This document shows, piece after piece, positions 7,125 through 17,256 of a stretch of DNA of 37,174 nucleotides. Within the stretch, counting starts at the first letter, position 1. Each line of letters starts with the position of its first letter. Below the pieces are notes generated by a model. It was not told the DNA's origin and searched no databases. It saw only the letters and a program-made list of their open reading frames with translations. The position numbers and the translations under genes are program-made. This stretch comes from Clostridiales bacterium (GTDB lineage: Bacteria > Bacillota > Clostridia > Lachnospirales > Lachnospiraceae): NCBI GenBank assembly GCA_015655075.1, contig JAATFT010000086.1, forward strand, positions 1 to 37,174, given 5' to 3'.

Positions 7125-8642
7125 TCAATCCATTATTTCACAGAACATAATTTCTTTGTTAAGAAATCCGGTTACCCTTCCCTGGATAATCTGGTTATGC
7201 AGGTCTTTTTGAGACTTAACCGCCAATTTTAAGTATCTTTCATTGTGACCGATCTGATAATTCTTTCCATCCACACTCAAACATTCTTCAATCAGAATGT
7301 TTTCCGTCCCGCCTAAAAACCCGGCTCGGTATTCTTTTGCCATTTGGGCCCCCAGTTCTAATAAAATATTGCTTCTCACCGTTTTTATTTCTTCCCTGAC
7401 CTGACCCGGCATATGTTCCGCCCTGGTACCCTTCCTTACGGAATACTTAAATATATGCATCTGTGAAAAAGATATTTTTCTCAAGAACTTTCTCGTCTCT
7501 TCAAATTCTTCCTCCGTTTCTCCCGGAAAGCCTACTATCACGTCCGTGGTGACTGCCGGATTTTTAAAATATTTACGGAGCAGTAAACATTTTTCGTAAT
7601 ATTCCTGGGTGGAATATTTTCTATTCATACGTCTTAAGGTTTCATCACAGCCGCTTTGCAGGGAAAGATGAAAATGAGGGCAGAATTTTGTATTATCAGA
7701 TAAAGTTTGGACAAATTCTTCGGTAATTATTCTTGGTTCCAACGAACCCAGGCGAATTCTTTTAAGTCCTTCCATACGGCTTAGCTTCCCTATCAACCGG
7801 AGCAGGTGATTCTGATCCGTCTTCAGGAAAATGCCTTTTAATGCACTCATATCCTCCTTTTTCATAATAAGCGCATCCGCTTTTGCATGGTTCTTATCAA
7901 AATCAACACCATAGGAGGAAAGGTGTATCCCCGTTAATACAATCTCTTTGTATCCTTTTGAAACTAAATGAAAGGCTTCGGCAAGAATTGATTTCTCATC
8001 CCTGCTGCGGACCCGCCCCCTGGCATTGGGAATAATGCAAAAGGAGCAGAATTGATTACACCCGTCCTGTATTTTAATATATGCCCTGGTTTTTTCAGCT
8101 ACGGAATCAATATTTAACTCTTCATATTTCGTTTCCAAACTAATATCTATAATATTATTTACTGCACATCCGGCAAGGTGACCGGGATACGTACTAAAAC
8201 CGAAATACCGTTTATCTTTTTTTATAAAGTCCTGTTCTTCCTCCTGTCTTGTTGCATTCTCCCCGGTACTTTCATAATATTCGTTTAAAATCCGAATAAT
8301 ATCCTTCTTCCTATTATTGCCTATCACTATATCAATTGCTTTATCTTGTTTCAGTACGTCTCCGGCTGTCTGTACATAACAGCCCACTGCAACCACAACT
8401 GCAGCTTCGTTCATCTTCCTTGCTTTATGGAGCATCTGCCGGGATTTACGATCCGCTATATTGGTTACGGTACAGGTATTAATAACATATACATCGGAAC
8501 ACTGGGCAAAATCCACAACCTGAAAACCTGCATCTTCAAATATTTTTTGCATTGCCGCCGTTTCATAAAAATTCACCTTGCACCCCAGCGTAAGAAAAGC
8601 AACTGTTTTACAATTTAATTCCTGCTTTTTATTTTCATTCAT
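7125..8642 (-). CDS. mtaB: MtaB, tRNA t6A37 methylthiotransferase (radical SAM)
   Basis: A 505-residue radical-SAM methylthiotransferase that adds a methylthio group to C2 of N6-threonylcarbamoyladenosine at tRNA position 37. The N-terminal domain carries three Cys for the auxiliary 4Fe-4S cluster (Cys21 in TLGCKVN, Cys57 in INTCTVTN, Cys88 in AVGCYVQ). The radical-SAM CxxxCxxC is Cys195-Cys199-Cys202 (CNQFCSFC). TRAM domain residues follow near the C-terminus. It is about 55 residues longer than B. subtilis YqeV (451). The extra sequence falls in two places: the N-domain to radical-SAM linker (about 120-180) and after GIHLSSYG. GGAAAGG precedes the ATG. Confidence 0.93.
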   Translation of the reverse strand: MNENKKQELNCKTVAFLTLGCKVNFYETAAMQKIFEDAGFQVVDFAQCSDVYVINTCTVTNIADRKSRQMLHKARKMNEAAVVVAVGCYVQTAGDVLKQDKAIDIVIGNNRKKDIIRILNEYYESTGENATRQEEEQDFIKKDKRYFGFSTYPGHLAGCAVNNIIDISLETKYEELNIDSVAEKTRAYIKIQDGCNQFCSFCIIPNARGRVRSRDEKSILAEAFHLVSKGYKEIVLTGIHLSSYGVDFDKNHAKADALIMKKEDMSALKGIFLKTDQNHLLRLIGKLSRMEGLKRIRLGSLEPRIITEEFVQTLSDNTKFCPHFHLSLQSGCDETLRRMNRKYSTQEYYEKCLLLRKYFKNPAVTTDVIVGFPGETEEEFEETRKFLRKISFSQMHIFKYSVRKGTRAEHMPGQVREEIKTVRSNILLELGAQMAKEYRAGFLGGTENILIEECLSVDGKNYQIGHNERYLKLAVKSQKDLHNQIIQGRVTGFLNKEIMFCEIMD

Positions 8643-8758
8643 TTGAATCCTTTCCCATTATTAGTAAAATACACTTATTATGGCATTGCCAGCCCCCGCA
8701 GGCATTCATTTTCGTGAAATGTGTCTTAGTCAACCGCTTTTTTTATTTACTTTGTATA

Positions 8759-8787
8759 TTGACTTTTAAATTGCTAAAATGTAGTAT
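8759..8787 (+). promoter_or_regulatory. Sigma-A-type promoter of the HPr-like gene
   Basis: TTGACT (8759-8764), a 17-base spacer and TAGTAT (8782-8787) precede the HPr-like gene by about 60 bases. The spacing is ideal for the housekeeping sigma factor. The gene itself has AAAGGAGGAG before its ATG. Confidence 0.65.
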
Positions 8788-8846
8788 ATATTTGTAGTGA
8801 AGATAGCAAATACTATCCCATAAAATAATGTAAAGGAGGAGCTGTA

Positions 8847-9080
8847 ATGAAAACAGTAAAAATCTCTCTCAATTCAATTGATAAGGTTAAATCCTTTGTA
8901 AATGACGTTACTAAATTTGATTCCGACTTTGATTTAGTTTCCGGCAGATATGTTATTGATGCTAAATCAATCATGGGCATTTTTAGTTTGGATTTATCTA
9001 AACCTATTGATTTAAATATTCATAGTGAAGATAACATTGATAAAATTCTTAGTATTTTAAAACCTTATATTGTTGAATAA
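8847..9080 (+). CDS. HPr-like protein lacking the phosphotransfer histidine
   Basis: A 77-residue protein with the HPr fold pattern. It keeps KSIMGIFSLDLSK, which carries the regulatory Ser (Ser41, equal to Ser46 of HPr), the site used by HPr kinase. The active-site GIHARP is replaced by SIDKVK, so the phosphotransfer His15 is gone (Asp12 stands there). It therefore cannot pass phosphate in the sugar PTS. B. subtilis Crh is the known precedent: no His15, Ser46 kept, co-effector of CcpA. A similar carbon-control role is my inference. It is a single gene with its own promoter and terminator, convergent with thiI and divergent from mtaB. Confidence 0.82.
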   Translation: MKTVKISLNSIDKVKSFVNDVTKFDSDFDLVSGRYVIDAKSIMGIFSLDLSKPIDLNIHSEDNIDKILSILKPYIVE

Positions 9081-9101
9081 TGGGTTTTCATGTACTTAAC
9101 G

Positions 9102-9128
9102 GAGGATACACTTGTATCCTCTTTTTTA
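9102..9128 (+). terminator. Rho-independent terminator of the HPr-like gene
   Basis: GAGGATAC, loop ACTT, GTATCCTC, then a run of T. A perfect 8-bp stem with T-tract, 21 bases after the stop codon. Confidence 0.9.
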
Positions 9129-9134
9129 CCGTAT

Positions 9135-9312
9135 AGGATACGCACCATTGTGCTGTCTGGTTCATCTTTAAGCGAAAGCGTGCTGAATGTTTTGTCATTC
9201 TGCAAGGAAAACGAACGGCTCGCAGCTGCGCGGAGTGAAGCTGACGCGGCAGATGTCAAAACAGGCAGTGCGATTTCGCTGATTATGAGCCGGACAGTAC
9301 ACTGGTACAGCC
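9135..9312. repeat. Long imperfect foldback between the HPr-like gene and thiI
   Basis: The left arm (about 9140-9203) and the right arm (about 9250-9312) pair as an imperfect inverted repeat: CTGTCTGGTTCAT against ATGAGCCGGACAG, AGCGAAAGCG against CGATTTCGCT, and TGTTTTGTCA against TGTCAAAACA. The block is clearly richer in GC than the genes beside it. On the minus strand it also forms an open frame of 93 codons (9065-9346) whose ATG directly follows the thiI stop codon (TAGATG), but that frame has no ribosome site and runs into the HPr-like terminator. A foldback element or structured RNA is more likely than a gene. Confidence 0.55.
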
Positions 9313-9346
9313 TGGCAGCGCTTTTTTGCAAAAGGACTGCTTTCAT

Positions 9347-10522
9347 CTACGGCACAAAGATTGTCTCTTTCGTTTCCATTGCCGTTTCAACCATATCGTC
9401 TATTTTCTCTTCCAGACATTTTTCCGAATAGCGTATAACCTTTAAGCTGGGCTTTGTCACAGGATGCCTGGCAACAAATATGGTACAGCAGTCCTCGTAA
9501 GGCAATATGGAGGTCTCATAAGTATTGATTCTTTCCGCTATATCAACAATATCCTGTTTATCAAAGGCAATTAAAGGGCGGTAAACCGGCATGGTACATA
9601 CTTCGTTGGTCGAAGCCAGGCTGTGCAGTGTCTGACTTGCCACCTGTCCGATACTCTCTCCGGTAACCAGTCCAAGACAGCCTGTTTCCTTCGCAATCTT
9701 TTCGGCAATACGCATCATATATCTTCTCATAATGATGGTCAATTCTTCATGAGGACACTTTTCATAAATATAAAGCTGTATATCCGTAAAATTAACCACA
9801 TGAAGCCTGATTGAACCGGTATATTTGGATATCAGTTCTGCCAGGTCCACCACTTTTTGTTTTGCTCTTTCACTGGTATAAGGAGGCGCATGAAAATATA
9901 CCGCATCAATGGCAACGCCTCTTTTGGCAACCATATATCCTGCAACAGGGCTGTCAATACCGCCGGACAGTAATAACAGAGCTTTGCCGTTGGTGCCCAC
10001 CGGCATTCCGCCGGGACCCGGGATAACTTCAGAGTACACATAGGACCTGCTGCGTACTTCCACCATGATTCTAACGGACGGATTATGGACGTCCACTTTC
10101 ATTTCGGGAAAACGGTGCAGCAAATAAGCCCCCATTTCAGAGCATATCTGGGGAGAAGTCATGGGATAATTCTTGTCACCGCGTTTTGCCTCCATCTTAA
10201 AAGTAAAATTTCTGTCGGCGTATCTGGCTTCCACATAGTCCCCCACCGCCTTTTTCAATGGTTCCCATTCTATGGTATCCGCAATCATAACCGGACATAT
10301 CTGTGCAATCCCAAAAACACATTGCAGAGCTTTTACTGTCTCTTCATAATCATATCCGTCAGGGCATTCTATATAAATTCTTCCCTGCTCCTTAGTCACC
10401 ATATAATCACCCAGGTCTCGAAGTGATTTTTTAATCCGGTCTCTCAAGGCATCTTCAAATATATATCTGTTATTTCCTTTGATACCGATTTCCGCATATT
10501 TTATTAAAAAAGCTTTATACAT
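9347..10522 (-). CDS. thiI: ThiI, tRNA uracil 4-sulfurtransferase
   Basis: A 391-residue ThiI that makes 4-thiouridine at position 8 of tRNA and can feed sulfur to thiamine synthesis. The N-terminal ferredoxin-like and THUMP region (about 1-165) is followed by the PP-loop SGGIDSPVA (186-194), which adenylates uridine. Cys345-Cys346 in YEDCCTIF aligns with the catalytic Cys344 region of E. coli ThiI. There is no C-terminal rhodanese domain, as is usual for Firmicutes; a dedicated cysteine desulfurase is then needed, and one lies just upstream (B. subtilis nifZ-thiI precedent). AAAGGAC precedes the ATG. Confidence 0.95.
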   Translation of the reverse strand: MYKAFLIKYAEIGIKGNNRYIFEDALRDRIKKSLRDLGDYMVTKEQGRIYIECPDGYDYEETVKALQCVFGIAQICPVMIADTIEWEPLKKAVGDYVEARYADRNFTFKMEAKRGDKNYPMTSPQICSEMGAYLLHRFPEMKVDVHNPSVRIMVEVRSRSYVYSEVIPGPGGMPVGTNGKALLLLSGGIDSPVAGYMVAKRGVAIDAVYFHAPPYTSERAKQKVVDLAELISKYTGSIRLHVVNFTDIQLYIYEKCPHEELTIIMRRYMMRIAEKIAKETGCLGLVTGESIGQVASQTLHSLASTNEVCTMPVYRPLIAFDKQDIVDIAERINTYETSILPYEDCCTIFVARHPVTKPSLKVIRYSEKCLEEKIDDMVETAMETKETIFVP

Positions 10523-10573
10523 GCTCTGTCCTTTCTATAACCGACGACCTTACAGGCTTTATTCGCATCCGGA

Positions 10574-10638
10574 GCGTAACTTTCGTTGCCGCTTATAACA
10601 GAGGGCAAATTTGTTATTGGCGACGTTTTTCTCCAGAC
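10574..10638. repeat. Imperfect inverted repeat between iscS and thiI
   Basis: GTTGCC...TATAAC on the left pairs with GTTAT...GGCGAC on the right around a short loop, with weaker outer pairing. It sits in the leader of thiI next to the TAGAGC-ended element. It could be a second small foldback or an RNA structure in the iscS-thiI transcript. Confidence 0.4.
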
Positions 10639-10719
10639 TAGAGCGTGTTTAAAAAATGCTTGTGCCGGGTTGGAGGTTCCACTTTGCGGGAGGTAAGGTG
10701 CGATTTCAAACATGCTCTA
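10639..10719. mobile_element. 81-bp MITE-like element with TAGAGC(A/G)TGTTT ends
   Basis: The left end TAGAGCGTGTTTAAAA (10639-10654) is an inverted copy of the right end, which read on minus is TAGAGCATGTTTGAAA (10719-10704). The interior is short and non-coding with a GC-rich core. It is flanked by TA-like ends and abuts the cysteine desulfurase gene so closely that the desulfurase stop TAG (10717-10719) is the first three bases of the element read on minus. A non-autonomous miniature element is the best reading; no transposase is present. Confidence 0.65.
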
Positions 10720-11877
10720 ATGCCTGCTGTATTTTCTTAGCACCGGCACCAGTTCTCTCAGCATGTCGGCGGTATACTCAATTTCTTCCATGGTAGTAAA
10801 AACCGAAAAGCTAAACCGTAAGGTTGAATCCAGTAAATCTCTTTTAAGGCCAATGGCCTCCAGCGTTTTGCTTGGCTGGAGATGATTGGAAGCGCATGCC
10901 GATCCCGAGGAAACATAAATTCCTTTCCCCTCCAGCGCATGCAGCAATACTTCGCTTCGAATTCCGGCAAAGCTTACGCTGACAATATGGGGAGCCGCCT
11001 CTTCCAGGGCGGTGCCCAGACCGTTAACGGTTATACCCTCCAGCTGACTTATTTCTTCCATAAATGCTCTCTTTAAACGAAATAAGGCTGCTCTCTTTTG
11101 TTCATGGTCTTCGTAGATATCATGAACAGCCTGTCCGATTCCCGCAATTGCGGGTACATTTTCCGTACCGGAACGCATTCCTTTCTGCTGTCCTCCGCCA
11201 AACAGAATCGGGTTTATCTTAACCTTATCCCGGACAAATAAAACACCGCTGCCCTTAGGCCCATGTATTTTGTGCCCGCTTATGGACAGTAAATCTATAC
11301 TTTCCCGTTTCGGATATATCCTGTACTTTCCGAATGCCTGAACGGCGTCAACATGGAACAAGAGTCCGGGATTCTTCTCTTTTATACGCCTGGAGATTTC
11401 ACTAATATTCTGCACCGAACCAATCTCATTATTCACATACATAACGGACACAAGTATGGTATCCTCACTGACTGCGTCTAAAAGCTCCTCCATTAGAATC
11501 TTGCCGTTTCCGCCCACCGGTATATAAGATACCCGGAATCCGTTTTCCTCCAGGAACTTTAACGGATTATGTACGGAAGGATGCTCTATTTTGGTAGTAA
11601 TAATATGGCTTCCCGCCCGCTTATTAGCATATGCGGTTCCAATAACAGCCATATTATTGGATTCCGTACCGCCTGAGGTGAATATAATTTCCTTTGAATC
11701 AGCTTTCAGGCTTTTGGCAATTATTTCCCTTGCCTGCCTGATATACTTTTCAGCGTCGATTCCTTTTTTATGCATGGAGGATGGATTTCCATAATCCATG
11801 CATAAAGTTTTCATCATTATATTTTCAACTGAATCAAATGCCCTTGTTGTAGCGGCATTGTCCAAATATACTTCCAT
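10717..11877 (-). CDS. Cysteine desulfurase (IscS/NifS family), partner of ThiI
   Basis: A 386-residue PLP enzyme that takes sulfur from cysteine as an enzyme-bound persulfide. The PLP lysine is Lys203 in SISGHKIHGPKG, His100 and the HVDAVQ motif (175-180) support PLP binding, and the persulfide Cys328 is in SSGSACAS. Its position just before thiI suggests it supplies sulfur for 4-thiouridine, as NifZ does in B. subtilis, rather than serving iron-sulfur assembly. Its stop codon lies in the terminal repeat of an 81-bp element. AGAGG precedes the ATG. Confidence 0.93.
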   Translation of the reverse strand: MEVYLDNAATTRAFDSVENIMMKTLCMDYGNPSSMHKKGIDAEKYIRQAREIIAKSLKADSKEIIFTSGGTESNNMAVIGTAYANKRAGSHIITTKIEHPSVHNPLKFLEENGFRVSYIPVGGNGKILMEELLDAVSEDTILVSVMYVNNEIGSVQNISEISRRIKEKNPGLLFHVDAVQAFGKYRIYPKRESIDLLSISGHKIHGPKGSGVLFVRDKVKINPILFGGGQQKGMRSGTENVPAIAGIGQAVHDIYEDHEQKRAALFRLKRAFMEEISQLEGITVNGLGTALEEAAPHIVSVSFAGIRSEVLLHALEGKGIYVSSGSACASNHLQPSKTLEAIGLKRDLLDSTLRFSFSVFTTMEEIEYTADMLRELVPVLRKYSRH

Positions 11878-11984
11878 TTTAACCTCTATTCCTCACACGC
11901 GAAACTACGCATATGAAGTTTGTGCCTGCGTAACCCCCGGCGCAAACTTCCGGGTGAAAAATATGCTTTTTTATTTTCCACACT

Positions 11985-12525
11985 TTACATCTCCATTTGC
12001 AGCATTATCATGGATAAAATTGCAAGCCCGGCTGTTTCCGTACGCAATATCCTTCTGCCCAGGGTAACCGGCAGAAATCCTGCCTCCACTGCCTGATTTA
12101 CTTCCTGTTCTTCAAATCCGCCTTCCGGCCCGATGAATATACCTACGATGGTACCCGGTTTTATATTGATTATCAAAAAAAGTTTTGGTAACTGTTACCA
12201 CAGGAATAATAATCTCATAAACCCCTAATTCCACCGCTTTCTGAACAATCAGTTCCATCTTGTCTTTTTTAGGAATCCCCTGAAAAAGATACAGCTTTCC
12301 TTTCAATTCCGTATCCGTATCCTGTACTTTAAGAATTTCTGCTGTGATTTGTCCGGCAGATACCTCCCTTATTATACAATAGAAATCTTTTCCCTGTCCA
12401 TCACAAATAATTATTTTCTCTCCGGGTTTCATCCGCAGTACATTTTTAATATGATTTACATCTGACCCGGTAATTTTTATATCCCCTTCACCGATCTGAT
12501 TCGGTTCCACATAAAAGCGGTACAT
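11985..12525 (-). pseudogene. rsmE: rsmE (16S rRNA m3U1498 methyltransferase), broken by internal deletion and frameshift
   Basis: The N-terminal part (from ATG at 12523-12525, MYRFYVEPNQI) runs in one frame through the RNA-binding domain to EIIIPVVTVTKTFF. The C-terminal part, beginning INIKPGTIVGIFIGPEGG and ending LGRRILRTETAGLAILS, lies in another frame. Between IIPV and GPEGG there are about 25 residues, where intact RsmE (about 245-256 residues) has about 85-90. So roughly 60 residues are missing, including the conserved RWxKIAxEAAxQS helix, and the total of 541 bases is not a multiple of three. The junction carries a 15-bp palindrome (12186-12200) and seven A. The SAM-knot GPEGG and RTETAGLA motifs remain intact. 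Position after prmA is the usual one. A sequencing or assembly error is possible. Confidence 0.85.
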
Positions 12526-12560
12526 AACAGCACCAAGCCTTTCTAAACATACTGCACCCG

Positions 12561-13514
12561 TTATTTTTGTGCCACAATTAAGACCCAATCTCCCATTCCA
12601 TTTATTTCAAGGATTTTAAATCCGTTCATTAAAATGTTTTTTTTCACTAGTTCTTTCTTCGTATTAATGATTCCGGAACTGATAAAAATTCCGCCCGGTT
12701 TCATATGCTGCCCGATAACAGCTGACAAAGATATAACAACATCGGCTAAAATGTTGGCCGCAACCATATCATAACACCCAAAACCGACTTTTTGCTGTAA
12801 ATCCTTATCTGTAATAATATCCCCGCTTAAAATACGCAAGGTCTTAAGCTCTATCTGATTTACCCTGGCGTTTTCATAAGCCGTTTTCACTGCGTCGGGG
12901 TCAATATCGATTCCCACTACATTACGGGCGCCTAATTTAGCCCCGACTATGGATAAGATTCCGCTTCCGCAGCCAACATCCAATAGTTTCATTCCAGCTT
13001 TCCTATATTTTTTAATACCATAAATGCACAATTTTGTGGTTTCATGTGAACCTGTTCCAAAAGCAATGCCAGGATCCATTTCAATTACTAGGTCCGTATC
13101 TTTTCTATTCTCTAATCTTTCCCATGTTGGTTTAATTACAATGGTTTCATCTATACGAAATGGTTTAAAATATGCCTTCCAGCTATTAATCCAATCCAAA
13201 TCCTCTGTTTTTGATATTTCAATGAAACCGCTGCCTACATCCACAAATTCCGACAATTTCTTAAGGCCGGCATGTATTTTGTCCATGGTCCCCTGTATAT
13301 CTGCGTTCTCTTCCAGATAAAAGTTTACAAAAGCCGTTTTATCCTCCGTATTTAATTCGGGTGGAATATCAATAAACATCGCTTTCCTGTCATTTTCCGT
13401 AAGGGGTACGTTGTCGATAATTTCAATACCTTCTATTCCCAATTCACTCAACATATTGCTTATCAGATCCACGGCTTTTGCCATAGTCGATAAGGTTAAT
13501 TTCGTCCATTTCAT
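12561..13514 (-). CDS. prmA: Ribosomal protein L11 methyltransferase PrmA
   Basis: A 317-residue methyltransferase that trimethylates ribosomal protein L11. An N-terminal substrate-recognition domain leads into the SAM site: MDPGIAFGTGSHETTKLC, then LLDVGCGSGILSIVGAKLGA, VGIDIDPDAV and VAANILADVV. The length is usual for the family (about 310). It follows dnaJ by 104 bases and precedes rsmE, the standard Firmicutes order. The ribosome site is weak (GGTATATAG). Confidence 0.95.
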   Translation of the reverse strand: MKWTKLTLSTMAKAVDLISNMLSELGIEGIEIIDNVPLTENDRKAMFIDIPPELNTEDKTAFVNFYLEENADIQGTMDKIHAGLKKLSEFVDVGSGFIEISKTEDLDWINSWKAYFKPFRIDETIVIKPTWERLENRKDTDLVIEMDPGIAFGTGSHETTKLCIYGIKKYRKAGMKLLDVGCGSGILSIVGAKLGARNVVGIDIDPDAVKTAYENARVNQIELKTLRILSGDIITDKDLQQKVGFGCYDMVAANILADVVISLSAVIGQHMKPGGIFISSGIINTKKELVKKNILMNGFKILEINGMGDWVLIVAQK

Positions 13515-13618
13515 CTATATACCAATTGACCTTTCACAAAATAACCTGCAATGTACAATACAATTTATATTCTAAATAAACAGTTGAAAATTGAAAGGTG
13601 TGTCACTGCAAAACGGCA

Positions 13619-14761
13619 TTATTTCCAGAATTTTTTCTTTCCTTTTTCCTTTTCACGTTCCCCTGAATCAAAATCACTTCTGTTTTTCATGGCGACATCG
13701 AATTTTTCCAGCAGTTCTTTTTGTTCACTGGTTAATTTGGTGGGTACCTGAACAACTAAAGTAACATAATGGTCGCCCCTGACCTGCTTATTTCGTAAAG
13801 TCGGCACGCCTTTTCCTTTTAATCTTACCTTGGTATCCGTCTGGGTTCCCGGTTTTACCGTATAAATAACGTCCCCGTCCACCGTGCTGATTCTTACATC
13901 CCCCCCTAAAGCTGCCTGGACGAAACTGATCGGCGCCGTGGAATAGATATCGTAATCCTGTCTCTGAAAAATAGGATGCCTGCTTACGGTTACCTCAACC
14001 AAAAGATCTCCTCTTTCGCCTCCGTTGATTCCAGGTTCTCCCTTTTCACGGATACGGATGCTCTGTCCGTTATCAATTCCTGCCGGGATGGATACCTGAA
14101 TCTTCTTCCTTCTGCTTACATAACCGGAGCCATAGCATTCCGGACACTTTTCCTTAATTATCTTACCGGTACCGTTGCAATCCGGACAGGTCTGTACATT
14201 ACGAACCATTCCGAATAAAGACTGCTGGGTATATACAACCTGGCCTTTACCGCCGCACTTTTTACAAGTCTCCTGTCTGGTACCCGGTCTGGCACCCGTT
14301 CCGTGGCAGGTAGTACACTCTTCTTTTAAATTCAGCTCCAGCTCCTTTTCAACACCGGTAACCGCCTCCTGGAAAGTAATTCTTATACCGGTGCGGATAT
14401 TGGCTCCCTTCATAGGGCCGCTGCTGGTTCTTCTGGTTCTTCCGCCGCCGAATAAATCACCGAAAATGTCCCCGAAGATATCTCCCATATCCATGCTGTT
14501 AAAATCAAATCCCCCGGCTCCGCCTGCGCCTCCGTCAAATGCAGAATGCCCGAACTGGTCATACTGTCTTCTTTTTTCCGGATCACTTAATACTGCATAT
14601 GCTTCCGAGGCCTCTTTAAATTTAGCCTCTGCATTTTTATCACCGGGATTGGCATCCGGGTGATATTTCTTGGCCAATTGCCTGTATGCCTTTTTTATAT
14701 CATCCTCTGTCGCTGACCTGGAGATTTCCAAGACCTCGTAATAATCACGTTTATCTGCCAT
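13619..14761 (-). CDS. dnaJ: DnaJ chaperone (type I Hsp40)
   Basis: A 380-residue DnaJ that stimulates DnaK ATPase and delivers unfolded substrates. The J domain has HPD at 34-36; a Gly/Phe-rich stretch with [16 protein letters not shown] follows. The zinc-binding region has four CxxCxGxG repeats ([32 protein letters not shown]). The C-terminal substrate and dimer domains are complete. AAGGAGG precedes the ATG. Nearly 500 bases of repeat-filled spacer separate it from dnaK. Confidence 0.97.
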   Translation of the reverse strand: MADKRDYYEVLEISRSATEDDIKKAYRQLAKKYHPDANPGDKNAEAKFKEASEAYAVLSDPEKRRQYDQFGHSAFDGGAGGAGGFDFNSMDMGDIFGDIFGDLFGGGRTRRTSSGPMKGANIRTGIRITFQEAVTGVEKELELNLKEECTTCHGTGARPGTRQETCKKCGGKGQVVYTQQSLFGMVRNVQTCPDCNGTGKIIKEKCPECYGSGYVSRRKKIQVSIPAGIDNGQSIRIREKGEPGINGGERGDLLVEVTVSRHPIFQRQDYDIYSTAPISFVQAALGGDVRISTVDGDVIYTVKPGTQTDTKVRLKGKGVPTLRNKQVRGDHYVTLVVQVPTKLTSEQKELLEKFDVAMKNRSDFDSGEREKEKGKKKFWK

Positions 14762-14850
14762 GCTCTAATCCATCCTCCTTATAAATTGTAAAGTGAATCA
14801 TGCAACTAAAAAACCCGCGGCTGTTCAGTCGACACCGAATAGTTACCACA

Positions 14851-14893
14851 TGACGCGCCAGAGGTAGTTTGTCACTGAAGTGACAGCGCGTCA
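14851..14893. repeat. Nested palindrome TGACGCGC...GCGCGTCA
   Basis: Outer arms TGACGCGC (14851-14858) and GCGCGTCA (14886-14893) are perfect, and an inner hairpin TGTCAC-TGAA-GTGACA lies between them. The left part GACGCGCCAGAGGTAG closely matches (in reverse) a stretch near 34388-34404, so it belongs to a dispersed family. The whole dnaJ-dnaK spacer 14762-15255 contains no gene; it holds this palindrome, another hairpin and the 173-bp element. Confidence 0.6.
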
Positions 14894-14911
14894 GCATTTT
14901 ATTATATCGAC

Positions 14912-14939
14912 AAATAGGCAGTCGTCAGACCGCCTATTT
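14912..14939. repeat. AAATAGGC/GCCTATTT hairpin
   Basis: Perfect 8-bp arms with a 12-base loop in the dnaK-dnaJ spacer. It could shape or end the dnaK transcript, but no T-run follows in the minus direction. Confidence 0.5.
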
Positions 14940-15081
14940 ATTACCGTTACGGGCATCGTTACGGGACGCCCCATAACCATTATACTGATTCTTCGATTCG
15001 ACAAGTCAAATCATATTGTAATGAATTATTTTAAAATCGTCAAGCTAAAACTTATTTTGATTTTAATCTGCTATTCAGACT

Positions 15082-15254
15082 GTTACTATTCACAGCTCTG
15101 CAAAAATCAGCAGATCTGTGAACCGTAACACGCTTCGCGATGCACACAAAACGCAGAACCAGCGTTTTGGTGCTGCTATACTCCGGTTTTCTGTGACTTT
15201 CGCTTCGCTACACTCACAAAAAACACGTCGAGTATATCAGCTGTGAATAGTAAC
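15082..15254. mobile_element. 173-bp inverted-repeat element with 8-bp target duplication, copy 1
   Basis: Perfect 16-bp ends GTTACTATTCACAGCT and AGCTGTGAATAGTAAC bound a non-coding interior with several small hairpins. The 8 bases TTCAGACT occur immediately left (15074-15081) and right (15255-15262), a clean target-site duplication. The right duplicate overlaps the dnaK stop (15256-15258), so the element inserted at the very end of dnaK without changing the protein. A near-identical copy starts at 37007. It has no transposase and must be mobilised in trans. Duplications of 8 bp are known for IS66, ISL3 and IS256 families; I cannot say which applies. Confidence 0.85.
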
Positions 15255-15255
15255 T

Positions 15256-17127
<1,872 letters not shown>

Positions 17128-17256
17128 CTATAATAAATTTCAAATTAAAATGTTAATATATTTAAAAGTGAATATTCTGAAAATATTTAGTAAATGTTCA
17201 CTTTGGATTGCTGTAAAATATATGAAACGCCGGAAATATTTGCCGCTTCTTATAGG

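Noticed and set aside
9065..9346. 93-codon frame right after thiI as a real gene
   Set aside because: No ribosome site, it overlaps the HPr-like terminator and gene end, and its sequence is mostly one imperfect palindrome.
10504..10713. Small frame between desulfurase and thiI
   Set aside because: It is read out of the 81-bp element and the inverted repeat and overlaps the thiI start; no ribosome site.
11985..12588. Programmed frameshift in rsmE at the run of seven A/T
   Set aside because: A frameshift alone would rejoin the frames but cannot supply the about 60 missing central residues, so deletion fits better.
15082..15254. Structured regulatory RNA or riboswitch in the dnaK-dnaJ gap
   Set aside because: An identical copy elsewhere and a flanking 8-bp duplication show it is a mobile element.
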